Assembly (NCBI RefSeq): GCF_914767665.1
Contig: NC_059504.1
Coordinates: 36,859,720 to 36,923,719 of the forward strand
Source of the DNA: Harmonia axyridis
Taxonomy: Eukaryota > Arthropoda > Insecta > Coleoptera > Coccinellidae
Reading direction: 5' to 3'
DNA length: 64,000 nucleotides
The notes beneath the pieces were generated by a model. That model was given only the letters and a program-made list of their open reading frames with translations. It was not told where the DNA came from and ran no database searches. How positions within the stretch are numbered: position 1 is the stretch's first letter; each line of letters starts with the position of its first letter. A program made the position numbers and the translations under genes. Shown here one piece after another: positions 22,871 to 34,340 of this stretch.

Positions 22871-23119
22871 CGAAAATTTTTCATTACTCTATTTCTTCTA
22901 CCGTACTAGCAGTTTTATTGACCACATGCGTATTAGTTTTCTCTCGAGCGGTCAGGTCAGAAGTACAAAAATGGAGTGATATAGGCATGAATGGTACCAC
23001 CCCCAAATTAGGTTTCATTCCAATGCCAGAAAACAACGAAAGTACTCTTATATGGGTACAAGGAACTAATCGAACAAATACCAAAAATTGGTCCTCAAGA
23101 ATTCAATCCTCTTTAGAAA
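22871..23119 (+). CDS. Na+/K+-ATPase beta cassette 3, exon A
   Basis: A 249 nt exon between TTTCTTTTTCAG and GAAA|GTGAGT, phase 1 in and out. It codes (A)KIFHYSISSTVLAVLLT, then a hydrophobic stretch to LVFSRAV forming the single signal-anchor, and the ectodomain start EVQKWSDIGMNGTTPKLGF. Sequons are N-G-T, N-E-S and N-R-T. It differs from cassette 4 by four bases, two of them silent. The splice phase joins correctly to exon B at 25998. The exon that should code the cytoplasmic tail is not recognisable in the 5.1 kb since exon C of cassette 2. Confidence 0.92.
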
Positions 23120-23369
23120 GTGAGTATAACTGTATTCTGAATATTTGGTTTTGAGATCTAGGAAACAATTAATAAGGGTATCCCGGTAATACTGTAGAGA
23201 GTGTTTCACGTAAGCGGGTCACTGGATTTTGTGGCTTATCTTCGAGCAATAATGAAAGGTGGCCCATCACAATGATAGTATTTTTCACGGGCTATCCAAA
23301 TATGTTATCGGAAAAACTATCTATCCAAGGCATGGACCCAGGATGAAAAACCTTTTTTAATTTTTGGCT

Positions 23370-23575
23370 TTCCTCAGAAAGCTACAAGGTGAATTTTCAT
23401 ATTCATGGAAATAATGAAACCATCATCAGAACCAAACTTATTGCTGTCATTTATTGAAACTTGGGATGTTATTGACACATGCCGAGGTCAAGTTCGAGAG
23501 ATATTAATTATTGCAATATTCCAGGACCGGACTCATTATTTCTCATATGAAGTGTCCGGGTTAAAAATATCATAA
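23370..23575. mobile_element. Truncated foldback element, unit 3
   Basis: This is the left arm of the palindrome seen at 5561-6030 (tcagaaagctac to ccaggaccggactcatt). The right arm is deleted, and sequence jumps at about 23576 into the short-MITE region (ccgtgtcccgagctgcccga). Confidence 0.65.
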
Positions 23576-23854
23576 CAGTCGTGCGACCGTGTCCCGAGCT
23601 GCCCGACTGTAAAATGATCCGAACACTCGAACATGGGTGCCTCGTCACCTCGTGAGTGGCCGCCTTAAGATGTTGCCTCATCTTTTACAGCACTATCAGT
23701 GGTTTCAGTATACTGAAAGAGCTTGTTTCATTATACCATAGTATAAGGAGTTCTTTATAAAATGATTGTAGATAGACGCACAATTTTGCTTCCGCCGTTT
23801 TTTTTTCCGAAATTCGAGGCCTTATTTTAAAAAACTGGCTTTACCTACATTTAT

Positions 23855-24490
23855 GATTCAAAGTATTGTCCATCGCTGGCCACTACTTTCTTCAATCTTT
23901 CGGGCAGCATACGAATCCCGCATTGAAAAAACTGCTCATCTTTTGAAGCGATCCACGAATTGATCCAATTTTTTACTTCTTCATAAGACCAAAAGTGCTG
24001 GTCAGCCAGGGCGTGTGTCATTGATCGAAACAAGTGATAGTCCGAGGAAGTAACGTCTGGAGAATACGATGGGTGTGGTCTGAATTTCCATTTCAACGTT
24101 TCTAAGTCTTGACCACTTTCGCAACATGGGGTCGAGAAATGTCATACTGTAAAATCACTTTATCATGTTTCTCGTTGTATTGCGGCCGTTTGTCTTTCAA
24201 TACTCGGCTTGAACGCATTAATTGCGTTCGATAACGATCGCCTGTGATTGTTTCAGTCGGTTTTAACAATTCGTAATACACTACGCTGAGCTGGTCCCAC
24301 CAAATAGTGAGCATGACCTTGGAACCGGGAATATTTGGTTTGGTCATCGACGTGGAAGCATGGCCGGTAAATCCACTTGATTTTCTGCACTTGGGATTAT
24401 CGAAATGAACCCATTTTCGTCTCTAGTAACAATGTGATGCAGGAGTCCCTTCCGTCTTTGCTTTTCAAGCCATGACGAAGGCGTCATGTT
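23855..24490 (-). pseudogene. Mariner (DD34D) transposase remnant, unit 3
   Basis: Orthologue of the unit 2 copy. Minus-strand blocks include TKPNIPGSKVMLTIWWDQ, KVILQYDISRPH (Asn of the D-N-x-R-P motif changed to Ile), then, in another frame, HPSYSPDVTSSDYHLFRS with the third Asp and a C-terminal LPERLKKVVASDGQYF. One frameshift lies near 24100. It is inactive. Confidence 0.8.
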
Positions 24491-25269
24491 TACAAATATC
24501 TAAGCTTATTGTATTGCATCTACGATTATTTATTTCGACTACCACTCACGGTTACTGTCATCTATATCAAAACGGCAGAAGCAAAGTTGTTAGTGTTGAA
24601 GAATGCCATAATCATCAACTTAATTTCATTGTTTACTTGATCACTTTTTTATAGATAGAAGAACTTTTTTCATTTGATGTATAAAATAATCGAGTTAAGT
24701 ATGTACCTTATCTACTTTAGACAATTTCAATGTACAGTAAAATACATTATTGATACAAAGTACAACCGATCGAATAATGAACCGATCATCAAACTTTAAT
24801 AATGAACATTACATTGGTTGTTCGTTGATTCAATGAAAACTATTAATCAATGAACGACTTGTCATTGTATTAGTGTTTCCATTCATCGGTTAAAAAATGA
24901 TATCTGAATTCATCAATACAATTAACTTTTTCATGGAACTTATGTAGGTATACACTTTTGGTCCGATGTATTAATTGAAATCAACTTGAAGAACTTTGCG
25001 ATTAAAATATCACTTTCTAGTTCAACAACGGTACCATATGTAGTGCTTCAATTTCTCTCAGAATTAATATATCGCATTAAATAAAATCAGAAAAGATGGG
25101 GCAACATCTGAGTGTTCATAAACATTCATCTCAATAAATCACGCCACAGTCCACAGGGTGTTCTGATTTCTGAATAAAACCTTCCTCTTAACTTTTTTTA
25201 GTCACAGAGACTACTACACAAATTTAAAAATTGCTGTCTTTCTTGATCTAAAATTCTTTTCCCTTCTTT

Positions 25270-25512
25270 TTATACGTAATATTGAAGGAAATTATCAAAA
25301 ACATAAGTTTTAATTTGAAAATCTTGAGTTTCGTGGAATTTGAGTTGTCTAAGTTCATGGTCTTCTGATAAACAACCTGTACATTTTTGTTCCAAACCGC
25401 AATCAATTTTGTAATAATATATGTTTGCGAAATCGAAAATAAAATCGAAAAAATCTATTTCTGCAGGAATACTCAAAAGCATGTGAGTCCTCGTCGGCAC
25501 CTTTTTTTTCAT
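25270..25512 (-). other. Antisense intronic ORF, unit 3 (unrecognised)
   Basis: An 80-codon minus-strand frame starting MKKKVPTRTHMLLSIPAEID and ending FLQYYV, then a stop. It is the full-length version of the ORF at 8178-8396 and 8899-9129. It has no family match that I can name. Confidence 0.35.
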
Positions 25513-25997
25513 AAGAATCTCACTAACCCATGATCATGAACCGTTGAATGTTTACCCAGAGTATAACATATTGCTGAAATTGTCATCAAAGAAGCTATCT
25601 ATTGATGCCATAATATAATAGGCTGTGTCATTTGATTATAAGGAAGTAGTAGTCTGTTTCTGGTATAACCGGAAGTTGTAGGGATCTGAAAATATTTTTA
25701 GGAGAAAGATCATTGTCTCAAACACCAACATTTAAATTTTCAGCACAAAATTATGATTAGTTTTCCATAAACGTCTAATAGGCCATCGCGGTGAATCACC
25801 CTGTATATAACAATACTGCCGAATATTTCCGTGAATAGGTGCGAGTTTCTCCAGAAAAAATCGAAGAAATTTTTTTACCGATCAGTCCCTTAAGCATCGA
25901 CCCTTGAAATTAAATCTGTATTTTTTTTTGCATCTTACGTTCCATAACCTCGAATATGATTTCCTGATTTTTCTCTTATTCATTTTACTTTTTTCAG

Positions 25998-26275
25998 CCT
26001 ATTATTATGAAAAAAAATATGTGTCAAGAAAAAGTTGTTCTTACATTGATCCTCCCAAATCAGGTGAAGTTTGTAATATCGATATTAGAGAGTGGGGGCC
26101 CTGCAACCAAGAACGTTATTATAACTATCACATGAATGCACCATGTATATTCCTAAAACTCAATAAGATACAAGGATGGGTGCCAGAGTACTACAATGAT
26201 ACGAATAATCTTCCAGAAGACATGCCACAACAACTGAAAGACCTCATAAAATACAACATAACACGGCCTGAAGAG
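25998..26275 (+). CDS. Na+/K+-ATPase beta cassette 3, exon B
   Basis: A 278 nt exon between TTTTTTCAG and GAAGAG|GTAAAA. With exon A it reads (T)YYYEKKYVSRKSCSYIDPP, then GEVCNIDIREWGPC, NAPCIFLKLNKIQGWVPE, and ends YNITRPEE. All four cysteines and the Y-N-I-T sequon are present. Its last ~120 nt (from ataagatacaagg) are identical to cassette 4. The first ~160 nt differ at about 16-18 positions, mostly replacement changes. The stretch after WGPC reads NQER instead of QPD(N/R), which looks like a one-base deletion repaired by a one-base insertion a few bases on. Reading frame intact. Confidence 0.92.
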
Positions 26276-26475
26276 GTAAAAAAGACCTCATGCTACTCTC
26301 GATAAAAAATAATATTGAATTTTAACACCAGAATACTTGCACATATAGTCCATCATCAATATCAAGACAAGAACCAGAATACTCATCGATGTTTATTATT
26401 TCTGGTAGTTAAGTATGTTTTTAGTGAACATTGTCCACTCAAATTGCTACTGAATGATTATGAAGTTTGGTCTTC

Positions 26476-26923
26476 AAATGGAGAAAAAGTTGCATGCATA
26501 GAAGCATTATCAAGCAGTTCAAACAAATCGAAATTATCAGGGCCGGTTATTCAGAATCAGAATCACCTGAAAATCAACTTTGAATGACATTGTATGATAT
26601 ATCGTTAATTCAGCGTTAAAAGTTATTTCAAAAAGTGTCATAAAATATACAGATCCGTATTGAAAAAAATGAGGTTGAGGGTGGCCCAGAGAGCACGAAA
26701 CGTTGGATACGAAATCTGATTACGTCAAATTGAGAACAATTTACTGTCGAATAAAAAATTCCTGTAACATTTTTTGATAATATTTGAAATAAAGTAGGAA
26801 AAAAGAAAAATCAAAATGACACAATTTATTTTTCTTATGATATCTCAATAACCGGCCCTGATAATCTCGATTTGTTTGAACTGCTTGATAATGCTTCTAT
26901 GCATGCAACTTTTTCTCCATTTG
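26476..26923. mobile_element. Palindromic MITE, unit 3 only
   Basis: The left arm caaatggagaaaaagttgca continues through gcattatcaagcagttcaaa to agggccggttatt. It is repeated as a near-perfect reverse complement ending at 26923. Units 2 and 4 lack it (atgaagtttggtat continues uninterrupted near 10085 and 43105). Confidence 0.75.
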
Positions 26924-26999
26924 ACCGACCTTCTAACTCTTATGGTTTAAAAGTTACCAATACAATCCCATTGAAAAAGTGGCCACCGTGTATACTCGA

Positions 27000-29480
27000 T
27001 AAGGCCGATGAGAACCTAGACAAATTTTCAAGATAGGTTCGGTTCTTATACCTAGATCTTCTTCTTGTATGACTGTACTGTACTATAATTTAACCGTTTT
27101 TCTACTTTTTATTTTTAGAGAGAACTTCCTCCCTAATCCCTTCTGCTTGTCATTATTTCGTTGTAGGTCCCCTTGATTGACTTTCTTATTGAAATTTTTA
27201 TTAATCTTCTTAACTCACTGTTTTCGTGCTCCTTGACTGCTCAGATCTTCTTTTTGTTTAAGATCCGGAATTTACATTCCCTTCGCCTCTAATTTCATTT
27301 CTCCTATTTTCTGCTGTTGTCTGATCGGAAGGCTTTCCTCCCTACTTCATGTCACTTTTTTCTTCTATTTAGTTCTTTGAAAGAGGTATTTCCTCTTATC
27401 TGATCTTATCTCTCTTATTTTGATTTGTATTATCTTTCTTAATTCCTTATTCTCCTTATGCTCTTTCAGTGTCTCTATTGTCTTCTTTCTTTGTTTATTG
27501 ACTATTTCTTCAATAGTTTCAATTTTCAGTTCTTCTCTGATATGTTGGTTAGTTATATACCATGGGGCGCCAACCGCTGTTCTTTTTACTGAATTTAGCG
27601 TACTTTGCAACTGGTCATTATTATTGTCTTTCGTATTATACCAGGTAACTCCTGCATACGTAATGCTTGGTATTAGCACTATTTTTATTATCTTTAGCTT
27701 GTTTTCTAAAGAAAGTTTACTTTCAGGGTTGAGCAACGGGTACAGTCTGCCGTGCTATTGCCTTGTCTTTTTTCTGTTTTCTTCTATCTGTTTGTTAAAA
27801 TTCATTCTATCATCCAGTATTACTCCCAGATATTTTGCTTCCTTTGTCCATTCTATCGTCTGGTTTTCTATTTTGACGTTTCCTGCTTTCTCTTTCTTTA
27901 CTGTTGTTCCTCCGAAGTAGATTGCAACTGATGTGTTCACTTTGAATCTCCATTTCTTGAAATATTCCATCAGTGTGTGTCGGAGTTTATGTATTAGAAT
28001 TTTAATTCAATTTTCAATAGACGGTTGAGTACCCTTACCAGTGTGTCTAGGTCTATCTGTAGCTGCCTAGTGATTGTTTTCCGCATTCTACTGTAATAGT
28101 ATATGGCGGTGTCATCTGCAAATTGGGCTATCTTGCATCTATTCATTTTCGGTGTGTCTGTCATGTATAAGTTGAACAGCAGCGGTCCTATCACCGATCC
28201 TTGGGGAACTTCGGTTTCTATTTCTCTAATCGTTGACCTGGTACTATCGATATTCAACCTAAATTTTCTATTTGCCAGGTACGATTGTATCAATCTCATA
28301 AGTTTGATTGGAAATTTCATTTGTAAATCAGACCCTGATGCCACATTGTATCAAATGCCTTTTCTATATCCAAGAAAATTGCACCGGTATCTGTAGAGAG
28401 GTTCATTTGCTTCTTAATATTTTCCGTTATTCGTACCAGTTGATGAATCGTTGAATGATCTTTACGAAACCCAAACTGGTGATCTGGAATTATTTTCTTT
28501 TCTTCTACGAAATCTGTCAGTCTTCTGTGGATTAATTTCTCCACCACTTTACTAAAGGCCGATAATAGGCTTATGGGTCGATAATTCGTTGGTTCTTTTT
28601 TGTCCTTTCCTTTCTTCCAAATTGTTTGGGTAATATCCTGTTTTTAGTATGAATCGGGCTATTTCAACGATTTCATCTCGAGCTTCTCCTGGTAAGTTTT
28701 TCATTGCTTGATTGAGTATTCCGTCTATTCCGGGTGCTTTTCTATTTTTCAATGTTTTGATAACTTCTTCAATTTCTTCTTTAGTCACTTCTGTTGAATC
28801 TTCTTCCATTTCATTGGGATCTTCGTCTGTTATATTTCCGTGTAGTAAGACTGATTGGTTGAATTGGTCGTCGTTGATTTTTGGATTCGGCTTGGATTGA
28901 TGTTACAGAGATTCTGCAAACATTTCTGCCTTTTCTTCCTTTGTGACAGCTACTTGATTTCCCTGCTTGAGTGTTGGTATCTTCGCTTTCGTTTTTCTTT
29001 CAGTTAGTGCTGTCGTCATTTTCCACAGTGATTGGTCTTCCGTATCTCGTTCTTCTAACTTCTTGTCCCAGTCTTCGTTGAACACTTGTCTGACTCTGTT
29101 TTTCACATCGTTCGTCAGTTTATTCAGTATAGTTTTGTCACCGAGGTTTAATGTGCGTCTATACTGTTTCTTCGCCTTTTTCTGCTTCTCTAACAAAATT
29201 CTCACGTCTAGAGGTAGCGATCTCTTCTTCGGTATTTTTTTGATCTTGGTGGACTGTACTTCAGCTTCGATTATTCTTTTTTCTAGATCCTCGATTGCTT
29301 CGTCTAGCTGTTCTTTCTTTTCTATATTCACACGTTTTGTTTGAATTATTTCTTTGAATTTTGCCCAATTAATTGATTTTCGGTCCGTGGGTAGTCTGTC
29401 TGTTCTGATTTCTAATGTCAAGATCACTGGGCCCTTGAATGTTTCTGTCAGCTTCTTCATTTGTTTGTTCACAATACTAA
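27000..29480 (-). pseudogene. Jockey-like LINE, degenerate ORF2 (unit 3)
   Basis: The best preserved of the three orthologous LINE copies. From right to left on the minus strand: a linker (28903-29472); NRKAPGIDGILNQAMKNLPG (28552-28809); FRKDHSTIHQLVRI and FLDIEKAFDTMWHQGLI (28317-28547); VPQGSVIGPLLFNLY and QFADDTAIYYYS (27994-28344); and the C-terminal part (27365-27970). Frameshifts separate these, so no full ORF survives. Confidence 0.85.
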
Positions 29481-30230
29481 ATAGTTTGAGTTCATTTATT
29501 GGCTGGTTCTGTATGCACTAGTTCCTTCTTGCACTTTTTAGTATTATACCAACTCCTAATGTGTACGTTATGCTTCTTATGCACTGCTTCTATGATCTTC
29601 AACTTATTTTCCAATGATAGTTTGCTGTTTGGGTTGAGTAGCAGTACTGGGTGCAGTCGACCGTGATATTGTGTCATCTCTTGTTCGGTATTCCTGTTTT
29701 GTTCTAGCTAGGTATTTGCTGGAATTTTAATTTTTCTATAACCTCGATGAGTCGAAAAGTGTTACCTAGCAATGATAACTAAGTATCAATTATTATTATG
29801 CTTCTTGTCTGTCAAAATTAATTCAGCATGAAACCGTACTAGGCAAATTTTCCATTGATCAATCAATTCAACGATCGTAAATATAAATCTAATTTAAAAG
29901 TAGATCTCCAGATTTTTGTGAATTTCGAAACATTAAAAAAAATAACATATTTAATTCGGAGGAGAAGTTACTTTTCATGGCTCGCTTTCAATTACACTTT
30001 CTTTGATCTCTTTTCCCTTCTTTCTGATCTTCTTGTGTCTCACTGAAGTCGATGGTTCTTGAATTTCCGTGTATTTTACTGACTGGTTGACTTTGCCATT
30101 GTCGATTATGTCTCTACCTATGGCGTTAAGACATCACGTCAGTAACAAATCCAGTCTTTTGAACGCTCAGATGGACGATTATATCGACCATTTTTATTAT
30201 TCTTTCAATTCACTGTAGTCGTGCTCCTTT
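29481..30230 (-). other. Older LINE remnants and intron, unit 3
   Basis: Corresponds to 16190-17090 in unit 2. Minus-strand scraps such as LLLNPNSKLSLENKLKIIEA (29492-29677) belong to the second, older LINE. The remainder is AT-rich intron. Confidence 0.5.
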
Positions 30231-30232
30231 AT

Positions 30233-30413
30233 GCCCGCTACTCACGAAGCGTTTCTTCCAGCGTTTGGTAGCAAGCGTCGAAGAGATTCCAGTCAGACAG
30301 CTCGGGACACGGCCGTACCACTGTTAATCAGAGTATGAACTTGACTGCCCGACTGGAATCTCTTCGACGCTAGCTACCAAACGCTGGAAGAAACGCTTCG
30401 TGAGTGGCGGGCT
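30233..30413. mobile_element. Near-perfect hairpin MITE, unit 3 only
   Basis: gcccgctactcacgaagcgt at the left mirrors acgcttcgtgagtggcgggc at the right, and the arms pair for about 65 bases around a short loop. Flanking TTTA occurs on both sides. Units 2 and 4 show the empty site (gctcctttggtgtttc and gctcctttattgtttc). Confidence 0.85.
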
Positions 30414-30785
30414 TTAGTGTTTCTATAGCTTCTTTATTTGTTTGTTTACAATTTACTCATTGTAACAATTTTGAGTTCTCTTATATGCTGATTGTATGTG
30501 TACCATGGTCGAGAGGGCCAGGGGCACCAACCGCTATTCTTATTGCTTTGTTTAGTGTACCTTGCAATAATTCCATCTTGCACTTTTTAGTATTATGGGA
30601 ACTCTCCTATGTACGTTTCGAGTAAGCGACCTTATTTTCCACAATTCAACGGACATAAATTGCTTACATTATTCGCTTTTAAGGATAATGATAATTTAAA
30701 ATATTCATGGAAACAATGCAGTTTGTATTATACCTACTTGCTTTTTATTCAAATCGTAAAAATAAACAAAGTGTGTTTTTTTCAG

Positions 30786-31061
30786 AGGAATAATATTTGG
30801 ATTTCTTGTACTGGGGAAACATCAGCCGATATGGAATATTTAGGACCTATCAAATATTATCCTTCTCATCAAGGATTTCCAGGATACTATTTCCCATATA
30901 CGAACTCGAAAGACTACTTTAGTCCTTTGATTGCCGTGCATTTCAAAAGACCAGCTTCCGGAGTGGTGTTGAATATTGAATGTAGAGCATGGGCCAAAAA
31001 CATCAAATATAACAAAGATGATAAGAGTGGATTTGTTCATTTCGAGCTATATATAGAGTAA
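30786..31061 (+). CDS. Na+/K+-ATPase beta cassette 3, exon C (terminal)
   Basis: A 276 nt terminal exon, phase 0, after TTTTTTTCAG, ending in TAA. It reads RNNIWISCTGETSADMEYLG ... VLNIECRAWAKNIKYNKD ... FVHFELYIE. Both cysteines of the last disulfide are kept. Compared with cassette 4 it differs at about seven bases, six of them changing the residue. Spliced to its exons A and B it gives 267 residues. With a typical cytoplasmic tail of 40 or so residues from an upstream exon, the product would match the usual 300-320 residue beta subunit. Confidence 0.93.
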   Translation, partial: RNNIWISCTGETSADMEYLGPIKYYPSHQGFPGYYFPYTNSKDYFSPLIAVHFKRPASGVVLNIECRAWAKNIKYNKDDKSGFVHFELYIE

Positions 31062-31359
31062 AACAATTGATGAACATTTCAGACATAAATATAAGTTAAA
31101 TATATGTAGTACCTAATATTATGATGAATTTAACATTTTGACTTTATTTTTTCACAATAACATACATATACAGTTTTGAATAACGTTATTTTTGTATAAT
31201 TGGTTAATTATTTTTTTGTGTGTCCCCTCAACAGATCGTTCTATTATATCGTCAGAATGTCTGTATTTTACAAATTTTGGCAATATCTTCAAGTGCTATA
31301 ACAATAACAGTAATCGACAAGACAAGAATTCTTGACTTGATAACAATTTCTTGCCCTTT
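31062..31359 (+). other. 3' flank of cassette 3
   Basis: Collinear with the flanks of cassettes 2 and 4; nothing gene-like. No AATAAA was seen close after the stop, but ataaatataag variants occur. Confidence 0.5.
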
Positions 31360-31818
31360 AATAATAATAATAATAAAAATAATATCCTTTATTTGATCAA
31401 ATATCAGCAGATGTAGATCACGTCAATACATATCAATACATATGAACACTATAATGAAACAAAATCCCTTTCACTTAAAAAATCCTTAACACTATAATAA
31501 CATTTACTAACCAAAAACATTTTTAATCTTTTTCTTTGAATTGCAATAGGCATGCATTTAAAATTTTGAGGAAATTTATTCCATACTGTGATTATAAAAT
31601 ATACAGCATTCCTTTGTATATAACTAAAATTTGTTTTTTCTCTACTAAGATAATTTTTTCCTCTGGTATTGTATTCATGACTTAACAGTAATTCTTTAAA
31701 ATCATTGAAGTTGTTGCTTACATACATAACACATTCATAAATAAACAGACTGTACAATGTCAATAAGTTATTACCAATAAATATATTTCTACAGCTCTCA
31801 TTGTATTTCATTTTGATA
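31360..31818 (-). mobile_element. 5'-truncated LINE 3' end, unit 3 only
   Basis: Inserted between ttgcccttta and tatgtatggac, which are adjacent in unit 2 (18026-18037) and nearly so in unit 4. The minus strand ends in an (ATT)n tail. It codes the C-terminus of a LINE ORF2: LLTLYSLFIYECVMYVSN, then HEYNTRGKNYLS and VWNKFPQNFK. It is similar to the remnant at 52079-52500. Confidence 0.8.
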
Positions 31819-32640
31819 TGTATGGACCTGCGGAAAGCTAATTTCGAGAGCAGCTCTAACAAAAACAAAGTCAAGAAATCGAAGTCTTATGGTCTGATTT
31901 CGGTTTAAAAAAAGTTCATATCTAGTTTGCAATTTTAGTTTCAACAGAACTATCATCAAATATTTTTAATTTATATTTTTGTGAATCGATTCAGCAGAAA
32001 ATATGTTCAATGAATCAAAATGCATATGTTATGTTGAAATATGTAATTTTTTCATAATTAAATATCTACGTTTTAGCGTTTTCGTTATAGTAAAGATATT
32101 CCAAGGTTTCTTATTTTTGTATGCCAAGGAGTCTTAATATTGACTTGAAATTTCTTGTCTTGTCTTGAAATCTAAAATTACTTCTTGTCTTGAAATCTAG
32201 TCAAGATCTTGGAATTTTTAGGAACTTAGCAACATCTGAATCATTTTAATATAAGACTAGCAATATATTCAAGTGCTATAACATCAAAAGTAAGTTTACA
32301 AAGATTGTCATCTATAGACATAATAATTTGTGATTGTCTAATCTAGTCAACAGTTCCTACCAATGTTAGGAAATACATTGTTTGTAAATAAATTGAAAAT
32401 CTTCTGTATAGTCAGTCATTCAATCACCTAGGATATTCGGTCCCGTCTTTCCTCCCCATATGGACCGCCCAATCTTTTAGTATATACCACCACAGTCGTC
32501 TATAAAGACGACTGTTGTATGGTATATCCAAAGTAGGGCTGGGAATCATGAATGAATGATTTGAATATTCGAATAATCATTGAATAATTATTCGAATAAT
32601 TGCATTTTGCATTATTCGAATAATCATGAATATTCACTGA

Positions 32641-32870
32641 ATAGTTGAATAATCAATGACTACTTTTCTATTCATGAATAATCAGTGAATAATCGAGTAT
32701 TCACTGAATAGTTGAATAATCAATGACTACTTTTCTATTCATGAATAATCAGTGAATAGTCGAGTATTCACTGAATACTTGAATAATCAATGACTACTTT
32801 TCTATTCATGAATAATCAGTGAATAGTTGAGTATTCACTGATTATTCAGTGAATAGTTTTCTATTCAGTG
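32641..32870 (+). repeat. 67 bp tandem repeat inside the hAT-like element
   Basis: About 3.3 copies of a unit containing gaataatcaatgactacttt and ctattcatgaataatcagtg, starting near 32641, 32708 and 32775. Confidence 0.8.
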
Positions 32871-34217
32871 AGTAGTTGGATATTTATGAAGTTACGAATG
32901 AAAGTTTGAATGATCACTTGATTCACTATTCAGGAATGATTGAAACAAGGTTTTGTGATTCATTACGGACAAATCGTTTTATTAATATTAAAATTACTGG
33001 AAATTACATAATATTGAAATTGATAGATACAATTGGGTAATTCTTTACTTTAACGCCCCCTCGTATTTTTCACTTTTTTGTTATTTTTCATTGAAAATGT
33101 GCATTTTACAATGATTCTTGATGGTTTGAAATTATTCATTTAATAGTAGTAGAAAAAGGTATTCACCCAAAGAAAAATTAATAAAATTTTGATTTCATCA
33201 ATGAAAAAATATAAAAATGGAATATAAGATTCTAACATATGAATTCAGCAATAAAGAGTTCTAATAATAATAATATAAGATTCTACATTCGAAAATGTAA
33301 TCTTGCCTTCCTATTCCGTATGCATTGCTATTTATAGACATTGCTCTATTTCAGTGGTCAAATATTGTTTTATGTATTCTGAATTGCGAACTGACGAATC
33401 TTTATATTCTTTTAAATCTATGGTCTTAAAATGTACATACATCGACTGAAGTAACATCCTTCCCTAACAAAACTGAATCAGAAAACATTTTTTTTGAAAA
33501 TTCCGTATAATTGATCACAAAGTGTATTCTTGAAGAATTTAATGTTCTCAGAATCCGCTTGATCATTATTTTTGTACCTCTAGACCCGTAAAGGGTCTAT
33601 ATAGATTGTATTGTCCCAGCGAAGGTTTTACTGCGTCTATTTAAGAATCTATTGTATTTTGTACGTTGTCATGTGATAAAAAAATCTCTGTATTTACCAA
33701 ACGACAATTTGATTATAAAAATGGGACAATTTTTTCGGTAAAACCAGAATACTCCCGACTTTTCCAGAAATAACGAACGTTTTTACATTTATGCATCAGA
33801 TTATAGTAAACTTTGTTCAATATTACCTGTTCGATCTAGATCTGCTAGATCTTAAAGAAGATCTAGTCCAATCATGGCTGACTAGGTTTATTGAGTAGAA
33901 TATTCGAATAAGTATTAACTGAATAATCATTGAATATTTTTAATATTCATTGAATAAACATTTATATCATAAGAGCACAGAAAATATTCGATTATACTTC
34001 GAGTCACGAGAGCGCAACTCGACTGGTGAATGACAATTTATTTGTTTGGATTCCGAACACTGACAGGAGAACCAAAAATGGCGGTGTGTGACGTCACACT
34101 AATAGAGTGTATATGGCGAGAGGCAAAACACCAAAACGATTATACCACGTCGCAAAGGGTATATCCACTCATCAAAACGCTCGGATTTTATTGGTTCATT
34201 AAAACATGAGTTTAATC

Positions 34218-34340
34218 ACTGAATATTCATTGAATAATCACTGAATAATCATTGAATAATCACTGAATAATCATTGAATAATCACTGAATAATCATTGAA
34301 TAATAATTGAATAATCATTGAATAATCACTGAATAATCAA
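34218..34340 (+). repeat. 24 bp tandem repeat inside the hAT-like element
   Basis: Alternating gaataatcactgaataatcattgaat-type 12-mers in about five 24 bp copies. The sequence is related to the left-end satellite, so the two subterminal regions are built from the same gaataatcaNtg word. Confidence 0.8.

Noticed and set aside
26315..26587. 90-codon frame after cassette 3 exon B.
   Set aside because: Half of it is the left arm of a private MITE; not present in sibling units.
34218..34340. CRISPR-like regular repeats.
   Set aside because: Eukaryotic context, no unique spacers; it is a simple 24 bp tandem repeat within a hAT-like element.
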